A stretch of 21,757 nucleotides of DNA from the NCBI GenBank assembly GCA_002454845.1, contig DKJQ01000395.1, forward strand, positions 1-21,757. Direction: 5' to 3'. The position numbers and the translations under genes are program-made. Below are positions 6,766 through 13,044 of the stretch, one piece after another. Positions within the stretch are counted from its first letter, which is position 1. Each line of letters starts with the position of its first letter. Under the pieces are notes generated by a model. It did no database searches. It had not been told where the DNA came from and was given only the letters and a program-made list of their open reading frames with translations. Source of the DNA: Ignavibacteria bacterium UBA6688 (lineage in GTDB: Bacteria > Bacteroidota > Ignavibacteria > UBA10030).

Positions 6766-7548
6766 TCAGGATGGAGGGTTGATGTTATGGGTACCGACCA
6801 GGATGAGCCGGAAGAACGGTTGTGTCGATATTCGGTACCGCCTGAGGGTTGCCTCTTCCGCCATCGACCTCAGCTCATCGGGTGTAAAAGCCCTCAGCAC
6901 GGAAATATGGGAATCATGAAGCGTCATGGGATTTCGGGTTGTGCTGTGCGTATACAGCCACGCCGTCCATGCACCGATCCAACTCCGGTTTAGGTCGTTC
7001 ACAATATACCCGGTCCGGCTGATTTTGTTCATGGTTTGCAAAATGCGTACCACCTCTCCACGCGAGAAGTGATGGATTGCCAGCGAGCAAAGCACGATAT
7101 CAAAGGATTGAGATGGATAGGGCAGGGAAAGAAGGTCCTGCTGTTCTATAATAATGTTTGAATAGCCGGCCGTTCTTTCCCGGGCGATCTCCACCATGTG
7201 TGGATTTTTGTCCACAGCGGTGATGTGAATGACGTCGCCGCGTGCCCGGGCGAGGTTCGCTAATGCAATTGGGTGGTCCGCCGATCCTGTCGCAAGGTCG
7301 AGAATCCGGACCTCTCGTCCTTTCTCCATGGCGTGAAAAAGCGGGATGATGCTTCTCTGAACAGCTGAGAGCCCGCCAAATAACCTGTTTATCACCCTGA
7401 GATTTCGGAGGTCTTCGCTCAGAATTTCGGGATCCGCTCCGGGCCGGTCCATATACTCCGGGTCAGCCGGATCAAATCGTCGTGAGGGAATGAGGATCGT
7501 CAGGGAATCTCCGGGTCGTTCTTCAGTGTACCTTGCATTCCATGGCAT
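6766..7548 (-). CDS. Class I SAM-dependent methyltransferase
   Basis: The protein has 260 residues. The SAM-binding fold shows motif I as ILDLATGSADHPIALA (about 82-97), an acidic residue after strand 2 in VDKNPHMV, and DLLSLPYPSQSFDIVLCSLAIHHF (about 138-161). The pre-domain has the sequence YMDRPGADPEILSEDLRNLRVINRLFGG. I associate this N-terminal pattern with methyltransferases next to polyketide synthase and FAD-oxidoreductase genes. It probably O- or C-methylates the cassette's product. It is the first gene of the cassette, divergent from the LD-carboxypeptidase with only 51 bp between the start codons, so both promoters are packed tightly or overlap the 5' ends of the coding regions. 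The SD is weak (AGAAAGA); Met33 (7452) is an alternative start but would lose conserved-looking residues. Confidence 0.85.
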   Translation of the reverse strand: MPWNARYTEERPGDSLTILIPSRRFDPADPEYMDRPGADPEILSEDLRNLRVINRLFGGLSAVQRSIIPLFHAMEKGREVRILDLATGSADHPIALANLARARGDVIHITAVDKNPHMVEIARERTAGYSNIIIEQQDLLSLPYPSQSFDIVLCSLAIHHFSRGEVVRILQTMNKISRTGYIVNDLNRSWIGAWTAWLYTHSTTRNPMTLHDSHISVLRAFTPDELRSMAEEATLRRYRISTQPFFRLILVGTHNINPPS

Positions 7549-7599
7549 TCTTTCTAACTTACGGGCGAGCCGACCAGCCGCATCACCCTGGAGATCATC
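7549..7599. promoter_or_regulatory. Short divergent intergenic region
   Basis: These 51 bp separate the divergently transcribed methyltransferase (minus) and LD-carboxypeptidase (plus). The plus side ends with GGAG seven bases before the ATG at 7600, a good SD. Promoters for both directions must be here or inside the coding ends; I cannot identify clear -35/-10 boxes. Confidence 0.4.
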
Positions 7600-8541
7600 A
7601 TGGACATTATCAAACCACCCCGCTTGCGCAAAGGAGATCTTATCGGGCTGATTGCTCCGGCAAGTCCCCCGTCATCACAGGAGAAAATCGACAAAGGCGT
7701 CCGCTACCTTGAACGATTGGGCTATAACGTCAGGATTGGCCGCCACGTCGGCGCACAGCATGGATATCTCGCGGGCACAGACGAAGAGCGGGCGGATGAC
7801 ATCAATGAAATGCTTGCTGACCACAATGTCAAGGCTCTCTTTGCTGTCCGGGGTGGATACGGAACACCTCGCCTTCTCGATAGGATTAACTATCGCTCAT
7901 TACGTGCCCATCCGAAGATTCTTGTCGGGTACAGTGATCTCACCGCCCTGCAGCTGGCCATGTTCAGGAAAACGGGAGTTGTGATGTTTTCCGGGCCGAT
8001 GGTAGGCGTCGAGATGTGGGACGCGTTCGACCCATACACGGAAGAGCATTTTTGGCGGGTCCTGACTTCCACGAAACGGATCGGCAAGCTCCACAATCCT
8101 CCCGACGATCCTGTACAGATCTATCATCCCGGGAAAGCTTCGGGCCGCTTGCTGGGAGGAAACCTCTCTCTCCTGGTTTCGCTTCTCGGCACCCCCTATC
8201 TTCCCGTTCTGCGAAATGCTCTCCTCGTGCTGGAAGATGTCGATGAAGCCCCGCACCGTATCGACCGGATGTTTGCACAGCTTCGTCATGCCGGAATTCT
8301 TACAAACGTCGCCGGGCTTCTCCTCGGCAAGTTTACAGATTGCGTGCCGGGCGATCCTTCGAAACCACACCTCAGAACGGAGCAGGTGCTTCAGGAGATT
8401 ATCGAACGGTTGGGTTGTCCGGTTCTCGCCAACGTCATGTATGGACACATTCCAAAGAAATTGACCTTGCCTCTCGGGCTTCTCGCTTCGATCGACAGTC
8501 GCCGTGGCTCCATGGAACTGATGGACTCGGCTGTGAGCTGA
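7600..8541 (+). CDS. LD-carboxypeptidase, peptidase family S66
   Basis: The protein has 313 residues, normal for the family, with no signal peptide. It should act in the cytoplasm, removing the terminal D-alanine from murein tetrapeptides during peptidoglycan recycling (LdcA-type), although some S66 proteins instead cleave microcin C7-like compounds (MccF). The S66 catalytic Ser-Glu-His residues are visible: Ser112 in LVGYSDLTAL, Glu212 in LLVLEDVDEAPHRIDRM and His283 in VMYGHIPKKLTLPLG. The N-terminal LRKGDLIGLIAPASP and the AVRGGYGTPRLLD segment are also typical. The start has an SD (TGGAG). It stands alone on the plus strand, followed by a gap of about 100 bp before purN. Confidence 0.93.
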   Translation: MDIIKPPRLRKGDLIGLIAPASPPSSQEKIDKGVRYLERLGYNVRIGRHVGAQHGYLAGTDEERADDINEMLADHNVKALFAVRGGYGTPRLLDRINYRSLRAHPKILVGYSDLTALQLAMFRKTGVVMFSGPMVGVEMWDAFDPYTEEHFWRVLTSTKRIGKLHNPPDDPVQIYHPGKASGRLLGGNLSLLVSLLGTPYLPVLRNALLVLEDVDEAPHRIDRMFAQLRHAGILTNVAGLLLGKFTDCVPGDPSKPHLRTEQVLQEIIERLGCPVLANVMYGHIPKKLTLPLGLLASIDSRRGSMELMDSAVS

Positions 8542-8580
8542 ACTTTCTTAAGAATTTCTTCCAAAAACGCCTATTCTTTA

Positions 8581-8609
8581 TTGACAATCCCTCAACTTAT
8601 CACTACTTT
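8581..8609 (+). promoter_or_regulatory. Candidate promoter for purN-purH
   Basis: A consensus TTGACA (8581-8586) is followed after 17 bp by TACTTT (8604-8609), a weak -10. This is 38 bp upstream of the purN start, in the only sizeable gap before the long collinear block. A small dyad, TCACA-CT-TGTGA (8612-8623), lies just downstream and could be an operator. If the organism uses the Bacteroidota-type sigma factor, which favours other boxes, this match may be fortuitous. Confidence 0.35.
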
Positions 8610-8647
8610 TCTCACACTTGTGAACGTCGCAGTTCTTCCAATTGTGA

Positions 8648-9262
8648 ATGAATATTGCTGTCTTTGCATCCGGACGCGGATCAAATTTTCAGGCAATTCT
8701 CAACGCTCTTCATCGGGGCTTTCTTCCTGCAACCGTTACCCTCTTTGTCAGCAATAACGCAGGTGCCGGCGCGTTTGAGATTGCGCGCTCGCACAACATT
8801 CCCGCGCTCCATCTCAGTCGACATCAGTTTTCCAGCGAAGAAGCATACGTCACCGCCATGCTTGCGACGCTCCGCGACCACCGCGTCGAGTTAATTGCCC
8901 TTGCCGGGTATATGAAGTTGATCCCGGCACCCGTCATCCGTGCGTTCCGGAACAAGATCCTGAACGTGCACCCAGCGCTCCTGCCGGCCTTCGGCGGCAA
9001 GGGAATGTATGGCCGCCATGTGCATCAGGCGGTGCTCGACTCCGGCGCAAAAGTGAGCGGCGCGACGGTTCACCTCGTCGATGAAGAGTACGATCGCGGT
9101 CCCATCGTGCTCCAAAAGGCGGTTGCCGTGGAACCTTCGGATACACCGGAAACCCTCGCGGCGAAGGTCCTGAAAATCGAACATGAAATTTACCCTGCTG
9201 TGCTCAAGGCGTTCGCGGAGCGGCGGGTTTCCTTTCACGAGAGGATTGTGTGGATACAGTAA
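8648..9262 (+). CDS. purN: Phosphoribosylglycinamide formyltransferase
   Basis: The protein has 204 residues, typical of PurN. It transfers a formyl group from 10-formyl-tetrahydrofolate to GAR, the third step of purine synthesis. The N-terminus IAVFASGRGSNFQAI is the GAR phosphate-binding region. The catalytic residues are Asn106 and His108 in ILNVHPALLPAF and Asp145 in SGATVHLVDEEYDRGPI. The enzyme is cytoplasmic. The ATG at 8648 has no convincing SD. purH follows about 60 bp later, another purine-pathway enzyme using the same folate cofactor, so co-transcription is likely. Confidence 0.95.
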   Translation: MNIAVFASGRGSNFQAILNALHRGFLPATVTLFVSNNAGAGAFEIARSHNIPALHLSRHQFSSEEAYVTAMLATLRDHRVELIALAGYMKLIPAPVIRAFRNKILNVHPALLPAFGGKGMYGRHVHQAVLDSGAKVSGATVHLVDEEYDRGPIVLQKAVAVEPSDTPETLAAKVLKIEHEIYPAVLKAFAERRVSFHERIVWIQ

Positions 9263-9321
9263 CCCAGCTTAAGGTTCCAACATTCAAGTATCAAGCTCAG
9301 GCCCAGAGTAAGGAGGGTTCG

Positions 9322-10860
9322 TTGCTCAAGATCCGCCGTGCGGTCATCAGTGTGTCGGATAAGCGGGGCATTACAGAGCTGGCGAAGTGTCTGACGGAGT
9401 TTGGCGTGGATATCGTATCCACCGGTGGAACCTATAAGGCCTTGAAAGACGCGGGAGTGTCGCTCAAATCGATCTCCGAAATCACGGGATTCCCTGAGAT
9501 TCTCGACGGCCGGGTCAAAACGCTTCATCCCGCAGTCCACGCGGGGATCCTCGCGGTACGGGACAACCCCTTGCATCTGAAACAGCTTCACGAGCACAAT
9601 CTTGAGCCGATCGATCTGGTGGTGGTGAACCTGTACCCGTTCGAGCAGGCAATCCAGCAGACGAGCACAACGCTGGAAGAGGCGATCGAACAGATCGATG
9701 TTGGCGGCCCTGCCATGGTGCGCGCTGCGGCAAAGAATTATCTGCACACAGCCGTTGTCGTCAACCCGGGACGCTACCAGGAACTGATCGAGGAGCTGCG
9801 CTCCCATGGTGGAGCGATCACCCCACGTACGCGCTTCGAACTTGCCCAGGAAGCATTTCAGTACACGGCATCGTACGATTCGGTGATTTCGACATATCTC
9901 AGCTCCATCCATTCAAAGGAAGTACTGCCCGATGTCGTCACGCTCTCGATGAAAAAATCGGATACGTTGCGGTACGGGGAAAACCCCCATCAGGCGGGGG
10001 CTCTGTACGGAACGTTCAACGCCTTCTTCAAAAAGCTGCACGGCCGGGAGCTGTCGTACAATAATATTCTTGACGTCAATGCCGCGGCCATGCTTTGTTC
10101 GGAGTTTGAAAAACCGAGTGTCATTATCGTCAAGCATAACAACCCATGCGGTGTCGGTTCCGCCGAAACCGTGGAGGAGGCCTACGCGAAAGCCCTTGCC
10201 ACCGATGCCAAATCAGCTTTTGGGGGCATTGTGGTCCTGAACCGGCCACTCACGCTGGCCGCTGCCGAGAAGATCAATGATCTTTTTACCGAAGTGATTG
10301 TGGCCCCCGCCTTTGCCGAGGGCGTTCTTGATTTCCTCAAGCGGAAGAAGGATCGGCGACTCATCCAGCAGATGATCGATGTCCGGTCGGCAAAAGAATT
10401 CGACATTCGCGGGGTGGTGGGCGGGCTCCTTGTGCAGGAACAGGACCAGCTTCGGATCAAGCGCGACGATTTGCGAACCGTCACACATCGAAAACCAACA
10501 GATCATGACCTTGACGCCATGCTGTTCGCATGGCGTGTTGTAAAGCATGTGAAATCCAACGCGATCGTGTACGCGCGGGGCGACCGCACCCTTGGTATCG
10601 GGGCCGGACAGATGTCGCGCGTCGATTCCTCCCGTATTGCCGCGATGAAAGCCGCGGACGCGGGTTTTGACCTGGCAGGATGTGCCGTTGCATCGGACGC
10701 TTTCTTTCCTTTTGCAGACGGATTGCTCGAGGCGATACGGGCCGGCGCAACAGCCGTTATTCAACCTGGCGGGTCTGTACGGGATGAAGAGGTTATCAGC
10801 GTCGCGAATGAGAATAACGTCGCCATGGTTTTCACCGGCGTCCGGCATTTCAGGCATTAA
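9322..10860 (+). CDS. purH: Bifunctional AICAR formyltransferase/IMP cyclohydrolase
   Basis: The protein has 512 residues from the chosen start. It carries out the last two steps of IMP synthesis. The N-terminal cyclohydrolase domain (about 1-195) has AVISVSDKRGI, STGGTYKAL and GRVKTLHPAVHAGIL. The C-terminal transformylase has RYGENPHQAGALY and the catalytic Lys271-His272 in IIVKHNNPCGVG, and ends with GSVRDEEVISVANENNVAMVFTGVRHFRH. The frame is open up to a GTG at 9250 that overlaps purN. I prefer the TTG at 9322: a perfect AGGAGG lies five bases upstream and the product then begins MLKIRRAVISVSDK, as in relatives. Residues upstream of that look like non-coding sequence. mreB follows after 147 bp. 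Confidence 0.95.
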   Translation: MLKIRRAVISVSDKRGITELAKCLTEFGVDIVSTGGTYKALKDAGVSLKSISEITGFPEILDGRVKTLHPAVHAGILAVRDNPLHLKQLHEHNLEPIDLVVVNLYPFEQAIQQTSTTLEEAIEQIDVGGPAMVRAAAKNYLHTAVVVNPGRYQELIEELRSHGGAITPRTRFELAQEAFQYTASYDSVISTYLSSIHSKEVLPDVVTLSMKKSDTLRYGENPHQAGALYGTFNAFFKKLHGRELSYNNILDVNAAAMLCSEFEKPSVIIVKHNNPCGVGSAETVEEAYAKALATDAKSAFGGIVVLNRPLTLAAAEKINDLFTEVIVAPAFAEGVLDFLKRKKDRRLIQQMIDVRSAKEFDIRGVVGGLLVQEQDQLRIKRDDLRTVTHRKPTDHDLDAMLFAWRVVKHVKSNAIVYARGDRTLGIGAGQMSRVDSSRIAAMKAADAGFDLAGCAVASDAFFPFADGLLEAIRAGATAVIQPGGSVRDEEVISVANENNVAMVFTGVRHFRH

Positions 10861-11007
10861 CATTGTATCTCCAACGCCTTTACGAATGACGCGGACAAGA
10901 ACAAAGAGCGAACACACCTCAACCTTTATGCTTGACATCGGTTTCACGAGACCCATGACGATCTTGGTCATTCAAACCATACACTGTCCCATGGACGAAA
11001 CACACTC

Positions 11008-12033
11008 ATGAGTCTGTTCTCACTTTTCTCTTCGGATATCGCCGTCGACCTCGGCACCGCGAACACGGTCATCTGGATGAAAGGCAAGGGGATCGTCTTG
11101 AACGAGCCTTCCATCGTCGCCTTTGACCGCAACACGAAAAAAATCATCGCGATCGGGCACGAGGCACGGGAGATGCTCGGCCGCACGCACCGCGACATCC
11201 GGACCATCCGTCCGATGAAGGATGGCGTGATCGCCGACTTTGAAATTGCCGAGGGCATGCTGCGTGAGTTCATCAAGAAGATCAGCGTCGGCTGGGTGCC
11301 GAGCCGCCGCATCGTCGTCTCCGTCCCCTCCGGCATCACCGAGGTGGAGAAGCGCGCCGTGCGCGACTCCGCCGAACATGCGGGAGCCAAGGAGGTCCAC
11401 CTTCTGGCCGAACCGATGGCGTCGGCCATCGGCATTGGCCTCGATGTCGATGCCCCGGTCGGTAATATGGTTGTGGATATAGGCGGCGGCACGACCGAGA
11501 TCGCCGTCATCGCTCTCTCCGGAATCGTCAACGAAGAGTCGATTCGCGTCGCGGGGGACGAGATGAACAACTCCATCATCCAGTTCTTCAAACGCAATCA
11601 TAACATTCTCATCGGTGAGCGGACCGCCGAGGCCATCAAGTGCGAAGTTGGTTCCGCCATGCCGCTGAAGGAAGAGATTACGATTCAAGTTAAGGGCCGC
11701 GACCTGGTGAATGGTGTCCCGAAGACCACCGAGGTCAGCTCCGTCGAGATCCGTGAGGCGCTGAACGAACCAATCTCCCAGATCGTCGAGGCGGTGAAGA
11801 TCACCCTGGAACGGACGCCGCCGGAACTGTCGGCCGATATTCTCGATCGCGGCATCATGCTGACTGGAGGAGGCGCCCTGCTGAAAGGCCTTGACGAGCG
11901 GCTTCGTCTTGAAACGAGTCTCCCTGTGCACGTTGCCGAAGATCCACTGACCGCGGTCGTACGCGGAACGGGCAAGGTCCTGGAAGACCTCAAGCACTAT
12001 TCCAAAGTTCTTATTAAGAGCAAACGCTACTGA
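11008..12033 (+). CDS. mreB: Rod-shape-determining actin homologue MreB
   Basis: The protein has 341 residues. MreB forms membrane-bound filaments that orient the peptidoglycan elongation machinery. The actin-type ATP site is intact: phosphate-1 loop DLGTANT (14-20), phosphate-2 loop DIGGGTTE (157-164) and the adenosine motif LTGGGALLKGL near residue 285. VVSVPSGITEVEKRAVRDSA and LLAEPMASAIGIGLDV are standard MreB sequence. The N-terminal MSLFSLFSSD could serve as a short membrane-tethering helix. No SD is seen before the ATG. It lies between purH and mreC, as in Bacteroidota, and would share function with mreC, mreD, mrdA and rodA further on. Confidence 0.97.
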   Translation: MSLFSLFSSDIAVDLGTANTVIWMKGKGIVLNEPSIVAFDRNTKKIIAIGHEAREMLGRTHRDIRTIRPMKDGVIADFEIAEGMLREFIKKISVGWVPSRRIVVSVPSGITEVEKRAVRDSAEHAGAKEVHLLAEPMASAIGIGLDVDAPVGNMVVDIGGGTTEIAVIALSGIVNEESIRVAGDEMNNSIIQFFKRNHNILIGERTAEAIKCEVGSAMPLKEEITIQVKGRDLVNGVPKTTEVSSVEIREALNEPISQIVEAVKITLERTPPELSADILDRGIMLTGGGALLKGLDERLRLETSLPVHVAEDPLTAVVRGTGKVLEDLKHYSKVLIKSKRY

Positions 12034-12040
12034 CCGCGGC

Positions 12041-12088
12041 CCGGGATTTCGCAGGCTCGGAAACCGGCGACGGGGGCTGCGAATCCGG
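12041..12088 (+). repeat. Stem-loop between mreB and mreC
   Basis: CCGGGATTTCGCAG (12041-12054) pairs with CTGCGAATCCGG (12077-12088) over 12 base pairs, with two single-base bulges and a 22-nt loop containing a smaller CGG/CCG stem. It starts 8 bp after the mreB stop. No T-run follows, so it is unlikely to be a full terminator. A 3'-end stabiliser or partial attenuator that keeps mreB expression above that of mreC is an inference. Confidence 0.5.
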
Positions 12089-12156
12089 ATTCTCACCTGA
12101 AACTCCCTCCCGCTCCTGGTACGATCCATCTTCCGTGTACAGCAGGCTGATGACCC

Positions 12157-12996
12157 ATGTTCCAGCGCATCTATGATTTTGTCCTCCTCTTCAGGGAATA
12201 TGTTGTCCTCTCGGGACTTCTGTTAATCTCGCTGACGTTGCTCGCCTTTAACGACAATGTCCAGATGAGGCACATGCGCGCCTTTACGACGGTTGCCTTT
12301 GGCCTCGTCCAGGAACAGCTTTCTATTGTCCCCCGCTACATCGGGCTACGCAGTGAAAACAACCGGCTCCGCAATACTCTTGTCAACCTGACAGACGAGG
12401 TAAGCCGGTTGCGGGAAGCGCGCTTGGAGAATATCCGGCTCCGACGGCTTCTCGGGTTGAACGAATCCCCGCTCTATCCCCTGACCGGCGGGAAGGTGGT
12501 GGGAAAAAACCTGACCCTCCTTCGGAACACCCTGACTCTGAACCTGGGCTCCCGGGACAGCATCAGAGAGCAGATGCCCGTGATCGGGGACGGCGGGTTG
12601 GTGGGCGTTGTTTCGCATGTTGCCGACGGGTACAGCGTCGTCCGTATTCTCCTCAATACGGATTTCCGCGCGAGCGCCAAGGTGCAGCGAAGCCGTGTCG
12701 ACGGTATCCTGGCCTGGGACGGGCGCTCCCTGCTGTTGAACAATGTTGCGAAAACGCTCGACGTTAAAGTCGGCGACGTCGTCGTCACATCGGAATACAG
12801 CCTTACCTATCCCTCCAATATTCGCATCGGGATTGTCGAGGAAGTACAGGAACAGCAGGGGACGCTGTTTAAGAAGGTGTTTATCCTTCCCGGTGTGGAC
12901 TTCGTGAAACTGGAGGAGGTTTTTGTCATGAACTACACACCCGATCGCGAACGGCTTATGCTGGAACGGCGATCCCCGGGACAATCAAGACGGTGA
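12157..12996 (+). CDS. mreC: Rod-shape-determining protein MreC
   Basis: The protein has 279 residues, normal length. A single N-terminal membrane anchor (about 16-33, VLSGLLLISLTLLAF) is followed by a periplasmic coiled coil (about 62-100, SENNRLRNTLVNLTDEV...RLENIRLRRLLGL). The beta-barrel MreC domain comes next, with KVVGKNLTLLRNTLTLNLGSRDSI, GGLVGVVSHVADGYSVVRILLN and VGDVVVTSEYSLTYPSNIRIGIV. MreC links the cytoplasmic MreB filaments to PBP2 in the elongasome. It begins 123 bp after mreB across a hairpin-containing gap. Unusually, the next gene is thrA and not mreD. Confidence 0.95.
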   Translation: MFQRIYDFVLLFREYVVLSGLLLISLTLLAFNDNVQMRHMRAFTTVAFGLVQEQLSIVPRYIGLRSENNRLRNTLVNLTDEVSRLREARLENIRLRRLLGLNESPLYPLTGGKVVGKNLTLLRNTLTLNLGSRDSIREQMPVIGDGGLVGVVSHVADGYSVVRILLNTDFRASAKVQRSRVDGILAWDGRSLLLNNVAKTLDVKVGDVVVTSEYSLTYPSNIRIGIVEEVQEQQGTLFKKVFILPGVDFVKLEEVFVMNYTPDRERLMLERRSPGQSRR

Positions 12997-13007
12997 GGAA
13001 GAGCATC

Positions 13008-13037
13008 ATGAGAATAAACCCACGATGGGCAGCCTGA
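13008..13037 (+). CDS. Possible nine-codon leader ORF upstream of thrA
   Basis: ATG at 13008 starts MRINPRWAA and stops at TGA 13035-13037, only 7 bp before the thrA ATG. A GAGGAAG stretch overlapping the mreC stop region provides an SD about 8 bp upstream, better than the one in front of thrA itself. It may therefore couple translation into thrA. It has one Ile codon and no Thr codons, so it is not a classical threonine-operon attenuator. No terminator/antiterminator pair is apparent. Confidence 0.3.
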   Translation: MRINPRWAA

Positions 13038-13044
13038 GAGACGC

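Noticed and set aside
8545..8554. TTCTTAAGAA palindrome after the LD-carboxypeptidase gene
   Set aside because: A ten-base AT-rich palindrome without loop or T-run; too weak to call a terminator or operator.
10932..10960. Promoter for mreB based on TTGACA at 10932
   Set aside because: No acceptable -10 box at 16-18 bp spacing, so the hexamer match alone is not enough.
11020..12129. Long minus-strand open frame opposite mreB
   Set aside because: Highly charged (Asp/Arg/His-rich) translation typical of antisense to GC-rich coding DNA. mreB on the plus strand is unambiguous.
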